The notes under the pieces are model-generated. The model was not told the DNA's origin. It searched no databases and worked only from the letters and a program-made list of their open reading frames with translations. Shown here in pieces: positions 43,700 to 52,217 of a stretch of DNA of 56,970 bases. Position numbers and translations under genes: made by a program. Numbering within the stretch: position 1 is the first letter of the stretch; each line of letters opens with the position of its first letter. The DNA is from a virus: positions 1 through 56,970 of IMG/VR virus record IMGVR_UViG_3300042446_000561; one strand, 5' to 3'.

Positions 43700-44902
43700 A
43701 TGAGTTATACAATCAATTTAACCAACGGTAATTTATTAGTTACTGTTCCAGACGGTACAATCGATACTACTACCTGCTCGCAGGCATTGATAGGCAAAAA
43801 TTATGCTGGATATGGACAATTTTTGGATGACAACTTCGTTCATTTGTTAGAATGCGGGGCTGATTCTACTCAACCAACTGCACCATTAACTGGTCAACTA
43901 TGGTTTGATACTACATTAGGTGTATTACAAGTATACAATGGCGCAGATTTTAAAACTCTTGGTAGCGCACAGGCCGCAGCTAGTGCTCCATTGAACAACG
44001 CTATAGGTGATTTGTGGTTTAATACAACTGCACAGCAATTAAATGTATATACTGGAACAGCTTGGTTATTAGTTGGTCCAATTTATAGTGCATCTACTGG
44101 TATTACAGGTGCGGTTCCGGCTGTAGTTACTGATAATACTGCTGCTTCTCATATTGTTGTTGAACTTTACGTAAATGATACAATTGTTGGATTTATTTCC
44201 GAAGATGCTGCATTTACTCCAAGTCCAAGTATTTCTGGATTTACAACAGTTCGTCCAGGTATTACTCTAGCTACAACAGTCGGCGGACAAGTTCCGTTAT
44301 TCCAAGGAACTGCTACTAACTCACAGGCTTTAGGTAACGTTACTGCTAGCTCATTCATGAGGTCAGATCAAAATACATCTACTAGTGGTAGTATTACTAT
44401 TAACTCGTCAGGTGCTGCTGTTGCTCTTATTAACGCAGCTGGGTCTGCTGTTGGCAACATTGGCAGTAGTTCGGTCCCATTCAATACAATATTTGCTACA
44501 GCTACTTCAGCACAATATGCTGACGTAGCAGAACGTTTTGCTTCTGACGAAGCATATACTCCAGGTACTGTTGTTGAGTTAGGTGGATCAGCAGAAATTA
44601 CAAGATCTAACACCGCATTAAGCGAATCTGTGTTTGGAGTCATAAGTACAAGAGCAGCCTATTTAATGAATGGTGGTGCAGGTAATGATTTAACCCACCC
44701 TCCAGTTGCTATGACAGGCCGTGTTCCAGTTCAGGTCACAGGTGTCGTACAGCGTGGAGATCGTTTAGTATCAGCAGGTAACGGCATAGCAAGAGCCGCA
44801 GCAGCTGGTGAAGCGACAGCATTCAATGTAATAGGGCGTTCACTCAATGACAAATTAGATTCAGGTTTAGGTACCGTTGAAGCTATTGTTACAATTAAAT
44901 AA
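43700..44902 (+). CDS. tail fibre-type protein
   Basis: 400 residues. The N-terminal third has two repeats of the form TGQLWFDTTLGVLQVYNGADFKTL and IGDLWFNTTAQQLNVYTGTAWLLV, frequent in fibre proteins of aquatic T4-like phages. The middle is beta-rich (TSGSITINSSGAAVALINAAGS). The C-terminal 130 residues begin ATSAQYADVAERFASDEAYTPGTVVELGG and continue VFGVISTRAAYLMNGG and VPVQVTGVVQRGDRLVSAGNG, a conserved fibre C-terminal domain that may form a trimer tip or be processed. It probably takes part in host recognition. Strong late promoter and ribosome site. Confidence 0.7.
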   Translation: MSYTINLTNGNLLVTVPDGTIDTTTCSQALIGKNYAGYGQFLDDNFVHLLECGADSTQPTAPLTGQLWFDTTLGVLQVYNGADFKTLGSAQAAASAPLNNAIGDLWFNTTAQQLNVYTGTAWLLVGPIYSASTGITGAVPAVVTDNTAASHIVVELYVNDTIVGFISEDAAFTPSPSISGFTTVRPGITLATTVGGQVPLFQGTATNSQALGNVTASSFMRSDQNTSTSGSITINSSGAAVALINAAGSAVGNIGSSSVPFNTIFATATSAQYADVAERFASDEAYTPGTVVELGGSAEITRSNTALSESVFGVISTRAAYLMNGGAGNDLTHPPVAMTGRVPVQVTGVVQRGDRLVSAGNGIARAAAAGEATAFNVIGRSLNDKLDSGLGTVEAIVTIK

Positions 44903-44924
44903 ACTATAACAGGAAAACACGGTA

Positions 44925-45878
44925 ATGACTTACTCTACAGGAAATTTAATACAGGCAACAGACTATAATGGTTTTGTTTCCACTACAGTTGGTGCTAATA
45001 TTAATGCTACTATGAATACTACATACGGACAAACAGCATTGTCTACTGTAGCAGCAGCTGGCACAGTAACAGCGACTCAATGGTCAACATTGAATGCAAA
45101 TATTAGTACTATGGGAAGCCATCAAGGTACTACTATTACATCAAGAACAAATCCAGTGGCGGGTAACGTAATTGCTGTATTAGCAAACGTTAATGCAGAC
45201 ATTACTAGTTGCTATACTAATCGTTTTAATGCTGCCACACAGGGTTCACAATATACAGCATGGACTGGTACTGCTAGTAAAACTACAGGAACCGGTTCTG
45301 GTACAGCAGCATGGACTATTACATTTACTAATACAGTTACTTTTGCCAATACAAACGCTGCTAGTAATTTCTTTAATTCTGGTGGATTAATTAAAACTCA
45401 ATTTAGCAAAACTTCAACTGGAACAGCCCAAGATACCCAATGGAACTCATTTATTGGGAATGTATGCGGCACAATTTTTCTATCTAGTACAGCAGCCAGC
45501 AAAACTCTTAGCGGTAACACGTATACAGGTACAACTAAAGTTGGCGGTAATGGTACTCCTACTACTTTAACAACAAGTACAGGATTTGCTCAATTAACAT
45601 CTTCGCCTGTTACAATTTATAAACAATTTGCTGTTGGCTCACCTTATTCTTCAAATTTTGTGCAAGTTAATGCCTCAGTTAGTGGTGCTGTGTTAACACT
45701 TACTACTCTGTGGTCTGATGCTGGCGATCCATTTGGAGCAGCTATTACAGGCGGTACAGCAACTACTGGTATTACTTTTGGCACAGCTCCGGCAACAGTA
45801 GTTACATATTTTCCTCCTGAAACAACATATCTTGCTAACGTCTGGGGAACACCAACTGTAGCAGCTTCTGTAGTTTAA
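44925..45878 (+). CDS. fibre/structural protein
   Basis: 317 residues, rich in Thr, Ala, Gly and Asn. The opening YSTGNLIQATDYNGFV and a long helical first third are followed by AWTITFTNTVTFANTNAASNFFNSGGLIKTQFSKT, a segment shared by many aquatic phage fibre or structural proteins. It then turns into Thr/Gly-rich beta repeats with LTLTTLWSDAGDPFGAAITGG near the end. Likely part of, or attached to, the fibre encoded just upstream. Ends 11 nt before a terminator hairpin, so it closes the virion operon. Confidence 0.6.
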   Translation: MTYSTGNLIQATDYNGFVSTTVGANINATMNTTYGQTALSTVAAAGTVTATQWSTLNANISTMGSHQGTTITSRTNPVAGNVIAVLANVNADITSCYTNRFNAATQGSQYTAWTGTASKTTGTGSGTAAWTITFTNTVTFANTNAASNFFNSGGLIKTQFSKTSTGTAQDTQWNSFIGNVCGTIFLSSTAASKTLSGNTYTGTTKVGGNGTPTTLTTSTGFAQLTSSPVTIYKQFAVGSPYSSNFVQVNASVSGAVLTLTTLWSDAGDPFGAAITGGTATTGITFGTAPATVVTYFPPETTYLANVWGTPTVAASVV

Positions 45879-45888
45879 TTGTTTTACC

Positions 45889-45917
45889 AAAGGGACTTTA
45901 GGTCCCTTTACTTTTAT
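45889..45917 (+). terminator. rho-independent-type terminator of the structural operon
   Basis: Hairpin AAAGGGAC (45889-45896), loop TTTAG, GTCCCTTT (45902-45909), followed by ACTTTTATT. Eight perfect pairs and a T-rich tail directly after the last fibre gene. Confidence 0.85.
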
Positions 45918-45935
45918 TCTTTTCTGTAGTATAAT
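45907..45935 (+). promoter_or_regulatory. sigma70-like promoter for glycosyltransferase cluster
   Basis: TTTACT (45907-45912), a 17-bp spacer and a perfect TATAAT (45930-45935), starting within the terminator's descending arm. The ATG at 45942 is 7 nt after the -10, so the transcript would begin at or next to the start codon; no Shine-Dalgarno sequence is present. Confidence 0.5.
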
Positions 45936-45941
45936 AATCAT

Positions 45942-46247
45942 ATGGATACTGATAAATTAGTCGCACACTCGCGGGCTAGGTTTGACCACGCCGCCGCAAA
46001 ACGAACTCTCAAAGAAAAATATCAAGCACGGCTAATTTTTGGCTGGAATGGAGGCATGTTTGAAACAACTCCTGAAATGATTACATTTTTTGCCCTGTGT
46101 GGTGATAAACTAGTTGTTGTGTTGGATATGTATGGAAATCCCATTAAAGTTCACGCAGCAACTCTATTAAGCCTTATGCGTGATAAATGGGAAGTATGTA
46201 TGCAAGACTGGCATACTGAATACGAAGAATTAAACAAAAAACGATGA
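45942..46247 (+). CDS. conserved hypothetical phage protein
   Basis: 101 residues. The sequence KRTLKEKYQARLIFGWNGGMFETTPEMITFF and LVVVLDMYGNPIKVHAATLL follows a pattern (aromatic/Gly-Gly turn, D-x-Y-x-NPI) found in small proteins of T4-like phages of aquatic hosts; I know no function. Its stop overlaps the next start by 4 nt. A near-consensus -10 box sits directly in front of the ATG. Confidence 0.65.
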   Translation: MDTDKLVAHSRARFDHAAAKRTLKEKYQARLIFGWNGGMFETTPEMITFFALCGDKLVVVLDMYGNPIKVHAATLLSLMRDKWEVCMQDWHTEYEELNKKR

Positions 46248-47047
46248 CTACCGGTGCACTTATATTCGCTTTTAATAATGAGCACATAGATTATCTCGCT
46301 ATGGCACGATGGACAGCTGCCAATATTCTGAGGCATTTAGATATCCCAACTGCTATTGTGACAGATACGCAATTTGATCCTAAAGAATATGAGCAATGTA
46401 TTTTTGCCAAACCAGAAGGAGCTCATTCAAGAAGGTTTGCTGATCAAGACAATGATGTAACCTGGTATAATGGTAACCGCGTTGACGCATATGGGTTAAC
46501 TCCATGGGAACAGACATTAGTAATAGATGCTGATTATGTCGTGGCAAGTGATCAACTAAAGACATTATTAGCTATGCCACATACTTTTGCGGCACATAAA
46601 ACAGCATATGATGTTGTAAATCTAGATAATTTTGATGAATTAAACAACTTTGGCAACTTTAACATGCCAATGTGGTGGGCTACAGTAATGATGTTTAGGC
46701 GAGATCCAGAAGTTGAGATGTTATTTAACGCAATGAATATGATTAAGCAAAATTGGCAGCATTATAGAAATTTGTATAAGATTTCAAAATCAACCTATCG
46801 CAATGATTTTGCTCTAAGTATTGCTTTAGGTATTATTCATGGGCATACACTTGATCATACCGACATTCCGTGGAACCTAGCATCAGTAACTCCTGACCAT
46901 GCGCTGAAAAAACTAGCAAACGACATATATCAAGTAGATTTTTTAACACAGGATCAAAAACCAAGATATATAACTTTATCTAATCAGGATTTTCATGCAA
47001 TGGGTAAGAGACATTTAGGAGATATTGTTGCCAGTGATATCGGATAG
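46244..47047 (+). CDS. glycosyltransferase-like protein (GT-A type, DxD)
   Basis: 267 residues. The opening ALIFAFNNEHIDYLAMARWTAANILRHLDIPTAIVTD and WEQTLVIDADYVVASD show the nucleotide-sugar fold with a DxD metal site (DAD). NFNMPMWWATVMMFRR and KSTYRNDFALSIAL match the acceptor-side blocks of small phage GT-A enzymes. It should add a sugar to an acceptor in the cell or on the virion; the substrate is unknown. First of three related genes in a coupled row. Confidence 0.7.
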   Translation: MTTGALIFAFNNEHIDYLAMARWTAANILRHLDIPTAIVTDTQFDPKEYEQCIFAKPEGAHSRRFADQDNDVTWYNGNRVDAYGLTPWEQTLVIDADYVVASDQLKTLLAMPHTFAAHKTAYDVVNLDNFDELNNFGNFNMPMWWATVMMFRRDPEVEMLFNAMNMIKQNWQHYRNLYKISKSTYRNDFALSIALGIIHGHTLDHTDIPWNLASVTPDHALKKLANDIYQVDFLTQDQKPRYITLSNQDFHAMGKRHLGDIVASDIG

Positions 47048-47759
47048 AGGATATTTGATCCCTGCTATCGGTGATCAATATATTGAGTGTGCTAATAAGT
47101 TAGTTTATAGTATACGTCAGTGGCATCCTAATGCTTATTACACTATTATCACTGAGGATATGTTACCATATGGAAATCTTGGAGGATATGCTAATGATTG
47201 GCAATGTTGTTTGCTTAGTCCATACAAACATACTATCAAATTAGAAGCTGATATGTGGTGTGCTAGTCCGATTGATCATTGGTGGGATTTATTCATGACC
47301 AAGGATCTAGTTATTAGTCAAGGATGTAGAGATTTTTACGATAAAGCTGGTAAATCAAGATATTATCGCAAGATATTTGATGATAACAACTTGCCTGATG
47401 TGTATAATGCCATTACATACTGGCAAACAAGTGATACAGCCACTGAATTTTTCAAATTAGTGCGTAGTATATTTGAAAATTGGGAAAAGTATAAGACTTT
47501 GTTAAAATTTCCCGATGAAAAAGCTACCACTGATGTAGTTTATGCTATGGCCGCTATTATAATGGGAGTTGAAGATGTAACCTTACCGAAAGGACTAGGC
47601 CCGACAATAGTACATATGAAGAAACATATGATACCTATTTTATCGGAAGATTGGAGTAAAGAGTTAGTATGTGAACATACAAATCCTGGCATTAGAATCA
47701 ATACAGTAGCACAATGGGGATTAGTTCATTATTATATCAAAGAGATGGCAAATGAATGA
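47028..47759 (+). CDS. glycosyltransferase-like protein
   Basis: 243 residues from TTG 47028, which is 6 nt after an AGGAG site; in-frame TTG 47025 and GTG 47034 are alternatives. It overlaps the upstream gene. The opening GYLIPAIGDQYIECANKLVYSIRQWHPNAYYTIIT and HTIKLEADMWCASPID correspond to the same GT-A framework, but the metal motif is ExD (EAD) instead of DxD. WCASPIDHWWDLF and DEKATTDVVYAMA are further family-like blocks. Substrate unknown. Confidence 0.6.
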   Translation: MPVISDRGYLIPAIGDQYIECANKLVYSIRQWHPNAYYTIITEDMLPYGNLGGYANDWQCCLLSPYKHTIKLEADMWCASPIDHWWDLFMTKDLVISQGCRDFYDKAGKSRYYRKIFDDNNLPDVYNAITYWQTSDTATEFFKLVRSIFENWEKYKTLLKFPDEKATTDVVYAMAAIIMGVEDVTLPKGLGPTIVHMKKHMIPILSEDWSKELVCEHTNPGIRINTVAQWGLVHYYIKEMANE

Positions 47760-48069
47760 AGAAGAATTTTGGGCAGCATTGCAGCCTATAGAGATAAAAC
47801 CTGTATTTTATAGGCTGTATCATGACGAACAAGGACTTCCATTATTTTTTAGTCAAGAAGATTTACCTGGTAATTATATAGATCTTGATCAGACTACATA
47901 CAATACACCTCATACTCACATTCGAGTAATTGATGGTAAACTAGTGACTCTTGATACAAATGTAATAACAAAAATAACTCCTACAACATATGGAGTACCA
48001 TGTCACCCACACGATGTAAGTATAGTGGTTGGCACAGCATTGCCTCATGTAAACTGGAATATAGTATGA
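47752..48069 (+). CDS. hypothetical protein in glycosyltransferase cluster
   Basis: 105 residues, overlapping the gene before it by 8 nt and the gene after it by 4 nt, so surely part of the same operon. It contains KPVFYRLYHDEQGLPLFFSQEDLPGNYIDLDQTTYNTPHTHIRVIDGKLV and THIRV/HPHDVSIVV segments, mostly beta with several histidines. I recognise no fold. Small proteins with this opening are often next to phage glycosyltransferases, which suggests an accessory role. Confidence 0.6.
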   Translation: MNEEEFWAALQPIEIKPVFYRLYHDEQGLPLFFSQEDLPGNYIDLDQTTYNTPHTHIRVIDGKLVTLDTNVITKITPTTYGVPCHPHDVSIVVGTALPHVNWNIV

Positions 48070-48998
48070 CGACAAGAGTAGATGTAGCAGATTTAGATGT
48101 AGTATATCTTTCGTATGACGAACCACAAAAAGAAAAGTTTTGGGTCAACATTAAAAACATAGTGCCCTGGGCAAAGCGGGTCGACGGAGTTGTTGGATCA
48201 GATGCGGCCCATAAAGCTGCTGCTGCTGCTAGTGAAACTGAAAGATTTATTTTAATTGACGGTGATAATCTTCCTGAAGATGATTTTTTTGATCTAATAC
48301 TTGAATTTCCAGATGAACAATGGGAACAAGCTGTATATCGATGGAGAGCACGTAATAATATTAATGGATTGATGTATGGCAATGGAGGAATTAGTTCATG
48401 GACTCGCACGTTTATCAATGACATGAAAACACATGAAAATACTGATGGCAAAGTTGAAACTCAAGTAGAATTTTGCTTTGATCCATTATACTGGGCTATG
48501 CATGACTGTTATTCAACAACATATCCAAATGGATCACCGTTTCAAGCATGGAGAGCTGGGTTTAGGGAAGGGGTTAAGATGTGTTTAGATCGCGGATCTA
48601 AACCTAGTATACAAGATTTTAGAAAACGTGTTCATCATCGTAATCTTGATCACTTAACTATATGGCATAATGTAGGCAGAGATGTTGAGAATGGTATTTG
48701 GGCTATATTGGGAGCTCGTATGGGCACCTACATGCTTATGATTAACTCAACTTGGGATTACACACAGGTACAAGATTTTAATGCGCTTAAACTGATATAT
48801 GATACTATCGATGGGCATAACCCAGAGCATGTTGCTGCTAGGATTGCGCCTGATTTGCATACACAATTAGATCTTCCGATAACAATGCTAGATGAAACTG
48901 CTAGTAAGTTTTTTAAGCGTCACTATCATAGTAACTGGCACAACCAAGGCATAATGGTTCGTGAAATTGATGTAATACGCAGACAAGAAGGTTGGTAA
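48066..48998 (+). CDS. glycosyltransferase-like protein (DGD motif)
   Basis: 310 residues from ATG 48066, which overlaps the upstream stop (ATGA); a longer frame from 48000 would run through the upstream gene and is unlikely. The block LDVVYLSYDEPQKEKFWVNIKNIVPWAKRVDGVVGSDAAHKAAAAASETERFILIDGDN is typical of a phage GT-A-like family, with DGD as the metal site. Later GMYGNGGISSWTRTF-like and FCFDPLYW segments line the pocket. Last gene of the plus-strand cluster; its stop abuts the stop of the convergent minus operon. Confidence 0.65.
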   Translation: MTTRVDVADLDVVYLSYDEPQKEKFWVNIKNIVPWAKRVDGVVGSDAAHKAAAAASETERFILIDGDNLPEDDFFDLILEFPDEQWEQAVYRWRARNNINGLMYGNGGISSWTRTFINDMKTHENTDGKVETQVEFCFDPLYWAMHDCYSTTYPNGSPFQAWRAGFREGVKMCLDRGSKPSIQDFRKRVHHRNLDHLTIWHNVGRDVENGIWAILGARMGTYMLMINSTWDYTQVQDFNALKLIYDTIDGHNPEHVAARIAPDLHTQLDLPITMLDETASKFFKRHYHSNWHNQGIMVREIDVIRRQEGW

Positions 48999-49967
48999 TT
49001 ACTTAATATTAAGTATTTTTATTGGGATTCTACGCTTATTAATGTTAACATCGCTTGAACAGTTACATATATTGTATGGACAGATAATAGATTCAGTTGG
49101 CCAGTGTATGAACTCAGGTGTATTAATGTTACCTATAATTCCTCCTGCCATACAGTTACCTCTTTTAACGTTACCTGTAGCTCCAATGAATAAGCTGCGT
49201 AATCCTACATCACACTCGTAGTCTTTAAAGTTTGTTTGTCCACGGTTAATATAATATACTTGATCTTTACTGTACCCTATTGTGCCATCATCAAATATGT
49301 ATTCAGCTCCTAAGTTGAACCAGGGTTTATGTCTGTGTGGATTGTCTGCTCGTGGAAAACGTGGTTTGGCTGTATCCATCCATTCAATCTGTTCCTGTGT
49401 ATATTTGTCGCTGCTGTTTTGTCGCCCCCACTCATACACTCGCACAACTTCTGCGCTATACCCATCATGTTCTAGTAGCTTGTTATATGCTTGGATACAC
49501 TTATCCCAGTGACTACTTAGCATCATTACACGGGCCGATACACGGGTTACCTCCGCTGTTGCTAGGACATTGTTGAAGTATTGATCTGTTGAGAATTCAG
49601 GATGATAGCTAAAGGATATCTGATTAATGTAAGGGCCGATTTCTTGCCAATACTCTTGACTTTTGTATGCGTTTGATGTTATAGTAATACTGTGCCCTGC
49701 GGTATGTATCAGTTTGACCAACTCTGGGAAGAATGGACTCATACTAGGTTCACCGCCCCCGATAGAGAAATGTAATTTAGGGTATCGTTGGAATAATAAG
49801 TCTAAGAATCTTCTGGCATTGTCCCAATCGTAATTGTGATTAGAGCCATTGTGTGTTGAGGGTGGACAGTAAACACAACTGTTTGGGCAAATGTTGTTGA
49901 CAATCCAAGTAATATGAGTTACACTTTCACTATGCTGTCTTACTACGTTTATTTTAGGTAATGCCAT
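48999..49967 (-). CDS. radical SAM protein with C-terminal cysteine cluster
   Basis: 322 residues from ATG 49967 (a GTG one codon upstream is possible). The CPNSCVYC motif (C-x3-C-x2-C, about residues 27-34) binds the radical SAM 4Fe-4S cluster, and SIGGGEPSMSPFF is the SAM-binding GGE motif. The C-terminus has DVGLRSLFIGATGNVKRGNC and ICPYNICNC, a SPASM-like auxiliary cluster site. Such enzymes modify peptides, sugars or other small molecules by radical chemistry; the substrate is unknown. Closely similar in plan to the partial gene at 56220. Last gene of the minus operon. Confidence 0.82.
   Translation of the reverse strand: MALPKINVVRQHSESVTHITWIVNNICPNSCVYCPPSTHNGSNHNYDWDNARRFLDLLFQRYPKLHFSIGGGEPSMSPFFPELVKLIHTAGHSITITSNAYKSQEYWQEIGPYINQISFSYHPEFSTDQYFNNVLATAEVTRVSARVMMLSSHWDKCIQAYNKLLEHDGYSAEVVRVYEWGRQNSSDKYTQEQIEWMDTAKPRFPRADNPHRHKPWFNLGAEYIFDDGTIGYSKDQVYYINRGQTNFKDYECDVGLRSLFIGATGNVKRGNCMAGGIIGNINTPEFIHWPTESIICPYNICNCSSDVNINKRRIPIKILNIK
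49000..49015. other. 16-bp perfect palindrome at convergent operon ends
   Basis: TACTTAATATTAAGTA, followed on the plus strand by TTTTTATT. As RNA it folds into a 6-bp stem with a 4-nt loop, so it may be a weak terminator for the plus-strand cluster. All A/T pairs but two, so weak; it also encodes the end of the minus-strand gene. Confidence 0.35.
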
Positions 49968-50509
49968 CACTTAACTCCAATTATCATATAACGTGTAAAC
50001 TGTGAATCAGGATACACAAAGTCTAAACTATCGTAATAATCAATACTTGTTAGCGGATATTGGTCAATGAAATCATCCAATGTAGCAGAATGCACCACAT
50101 GATCGTCATGCGGCATATCATTGCCTTGAAGTATAACTCTAGTTCCCTTAGGAATGTTATCAAACCAATCCATAGAGTCAAAATGCTCTGTGCTAGTGTT
50201 AATTATTAAATCTGGGTTTCCAGGCAATTCTATATTACAATCTTTTGTATATGCTTTAAACTTCCATTCCTTAATAACCCAATTTTCATTTATCATGTCA
50301 GCGATTGATTCACAAGTAGGATCTAAATCATAGCTTTCAATACGATCAACCATAAACTTTTCTCTACTTAACAGTAAGAATCCAGTTATACCATACCATC
50401 CGGCATATATACGGGTAAGTTTACTATCCCATCCTAAATTTTCAAGTTCACGACATAGCCATAGCTTGCTATCCATTTGCCCATTTGAAAATGCGTCTTT
50501 GTTTATCAT
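49967..50509 (-). CDS. class I methyltransferase-like protein
   Basis: 180 residues. The order is NLGWDSKLTRIYAGWYGITGFLLL, VDRIESYDLDPTCESIADMIN (acidic residue after a beta strand, as in SAM-binding motif II), then DLIINTSTEHFDSMDWFDNIPKGTRVILQGNDM (motif IV/V-like). The glycine loop of motif I (YAGWYGITG) is unusual. Together these point to a Rossmann-type methyltransferase, though catalysis is not proven. The start overlaps the SGNH gene stop (ATGA) and the stop overlaps the radical SAM start. A decayed stub of a second copy lies at 51340-51417. Confidence 0.6.
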   Translation of the reverse strand: MINKDAFSNGQMDSKLWLCRELENLGWDSKLTRIYAGWYGITGFLLLSREKFMVDRIESYDLDPTCESIADMINENWVIKEWKFKAYTKDCNIELPGNPDLIINTSTEHFDSMDWFDNIPKGTRVILQGNDMPHDDHVVHSATLDDFIDQYPLTSIDYYDSLDFVYPDSQFTRYMIIGVK

Positions 50510-51324
50510 AGATTTATTAAATTTTTATGTATGTAATGGCTATAATCCAAATACCCTTGGTTAACATATTCTAAATATTGCTCTTTAGAAGTTATTTTTT
50601 TAATCACATTAGTTTTAAATTTATCCATTGTAAAATGTTCTACAGATTGTGTGGTAATGGTTTCGTATATTAACTCAGCTAATATTTTTAAATTGGGAAT
50701 AGTTAAATGATTAGCTCTAGGATCAAATTTAGTAAATTCCACAAAGTCCATATATTTATACCCTCCGATAATTTCTCTTGTTGTAATATCAGTAAAAAGT
50801 ATTGGAGGTATTAGAAAATTGGCAGGGTGAACTATATTAGGAATATGGTGTTTCCATGGTTGATGTTTTAACATTATAAATGTAGCATTGGGTTTTGATC
50901 TTGCTACATTGCTTATTACATGTACATAACTTTCGAAGTTCATGGAAATTATATCAGGTGACGCATTAACCATCCACCATTCAATATGCTCTTTACTTTT
51001 GTAGTACCAACTATTGTCAATATGTGGTCTTGTGTCGGGACCATGGCAATAACCTGCCGCTGTTTCTGGATGATTTGAAATTTGAAAATCAAAATGTAAT
51101 CTCCCCTTAGTGCTAGGTATGTAAACCACAATATCATCATCTCCGATAACATTATTTTGAGCATCATTTACGAATTGTAGTGCAGCATATTCGGTACTAC
51201 CCCCTCCTACTGCTTTATTGATTAGTGGAATTTGTAACTTTTCTTTGAGCAGTACTGCCCATGTCTGCATTCCTGGATCATTGCTGACACCAAAACTATC
51301 GCCATATATTCTTAATGTTTTCAT
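50506..51324 (-). CDS. SGNH/GDSL hydrolase-like protein, copy A
   Basis: 272 residues from ATG 51324, preceded by AGGTGATAAC; the frame's first ATG, 15 nt upstream, lacks that support. MKTLRIYGDSFG carries the GDSF catalytic-serine motif (Ser10). GGGSTEYAALQF and DIVVYIPSTKGR occupy block II/III positions, and FDPRANHLTIPN provides the Asp-His pair (D-x3-N-H). SGNH enzymes cut or transfer acyl groups, commonly O-acetyl groups on sugars. It is highly similar to copy B at 51414-52217, with a 92-nt perfect DNA match, and more distantly to copy C at 54249. Confidence 0.72.
   Translation of the reverse strand: MKTLRIYGDSFGVSNDPGMQTWAVLLKEKLQIPLINKAVGGGSTEYAALQFVNDAQNNVIGDDDIVVYIPSTKGRLHFDFQISNHPETAAGYCHGPDTRPHIDNSWYYKSKEHIEWWMVNASPDIISMNFESYVHVISNVARSKPNATFIMLKHQPWKHHIPNIVHPANFLIPPILFTDITTREIIGGYKYMDFVEFTKFDPRANHLTIPNLKILAELIYETITTQSVEHFTMDKFKTNVIKKITSKEQYLEYVNQGYLDYSHYIHKNLINL
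50562..50653 (-). repeat. 92-nt perfect direct repeat, copy in SGNH-A gene
   Basis: Identical to 51470-51561 and encodes the shared C-terminal segment FTMDKFKTNVIKKITSKEQY. It shows recent duplication or gene conversion between the two SGNH genes. Confidence 0.9.
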
Positions 51325-51339
51325 GTTATCACCTATCAA

Positions 51340-51417
51340 TCACTGTATATTTAACCTAGAGTTGTAGTATAGTTTACTATCCGTTTGCTCGTTTGAAAAT
51401 GCATACTTTGGTATCAT
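51340..51417 (-). pseudogene. 25-codon stub of a duplicated methyltransferase-like gene
   Basis: The stub starts at ATG 51417 and overlaps the SGNH-B stop by ATGA, exactly as the intact methyltransferase-like gene does with SGNH-A. It reads MIPKYAFSNEQTDSKLYYN and then stops at 51340. The intact protein begins MINKDAFSNGQMDSKLWLC, so the first 17 codons are homologous. The remainder was deleted, which brought SGNH-A next to the stub. Confidence 0.88.
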
Positions 51418-52217
51418 AACTGTGGCAAATTGTTTAATATTGCGTGTCTATAATACACATACTCTTGTGTAACATATTCTAAATATTGCTCTTTAGAAGT
51501 TATTTTTTTAATCACATTAGTTTTAAATTTATCCATTGTAAAATGTTCTACAGATTGTGTGATAATAGTTTCGTGTACTAGCTCAGTTAATATTTTTAAA
51601 TTGGGAATAGTTAAATGATTGGACCTAGGGTCAGTTTTAGTAAATTCTACAAAGTCCGTATAATTATACCCTCCGATAATTTCATTAGAAGTTATGTTAG
51701 TAAATGATATAGGAGGAATTAAAAAATTGGCAGGGTGAACTATATTAGGAATATGATCCCATGGTTGGTGTTTTAACATTATAAACGTAGCATTGGGTTT
51801 TGATCTTGCTACATTGCTTATTACATGTACATAACTTTCAAAGTTCATAGAAATTACATCATGTGATGCATTAACCATCCACCATTCTATATGTTCTTTA
51901 TTTTTATAGTACCAACTATTGTCATAATCTGGTCGTACATTGGGTTCATGACAGTAGTCTGCTGCTGTATCTGGCCGATTTGAAATTTGGAAATCAAAGT
52001 GCAATCTTCCTTTAGTACTGGGAATATAAATGACGATATCATCATCGCCGATAACATTCACATCGTTGACAAATTGTAACGAAGCATATTCTGTGCTGCC
52101 GCCATGTATAGCTTTATTGACTAGTGGGATTTGTAATTTTTCTTTAAGCATAGTAGGCCATGTCATAACCTGCATATTAGCACCGAAACTATCACCATAT
52201 ACTCTTAATGTTTTCAT
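51414..52217 (-). CDS. SGNH/GDSL hydrolase-like protein, copy B
   Basis: 267 residues, starting MKTLRVYGDSFG with the catalytic-serine motif. TDPRSNHLTIPN gives the Asp-His motif. It aligns with copy A over the full length, including DIVIYIPSTKGRLHFDFQIS, KNKEHIEWWMVNAS and NFESYVHVISNVARSKPNATFIMLKHQPW. The 4-nt overlap with the gene upstream and with the stub downstream places it in the coupled operon. A second copy with diverged central residues may act on a different acyl acceptor, or be a duplicate in decay; both copies keep the motifs. Confidence 0.72.
   Translation of the reverse strand: MKTLRVYGDSFGANMQVMTWPTMLKEKLQIPLVNKAIHGGSTEYASLQFVNDVNVIGDDDIVIYIPSTKGRLHFDFQISNRPDTAADYCHEPNVRPDYDNSWYYKNKEHIEWWMVNASHDVISMNFESYVHVISNVARSKPNATFIMLKHQPWDHIPNIVHPANFLIPPISFTNITSNEIIGGYNYTDFVEFTKTDPRSNHLTIPNLKILTELVHETIITQSVEHFTMDKFKTNVIKKITSKEQYLEYVTQEYVYYRHAILNNLPQL
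51470..51561 (-). repeat. 92-nt perfect direct repeat, copy in SGNH-B gene
   Basis: Partner of 50562-50653, with 908 nt between corresponding bases. Two such repeats could recombine and delete one SGNH copy. Confidence 0.9.

Noticed and set aside
48000-48065. Earlier start for the DGD glycosyltransferase-like gene
   Set aside because: It would overlap the upstream gene by 70 nt; the ATG at 48066 overlaps its stop by 4 nt like every other gene in the cluster.
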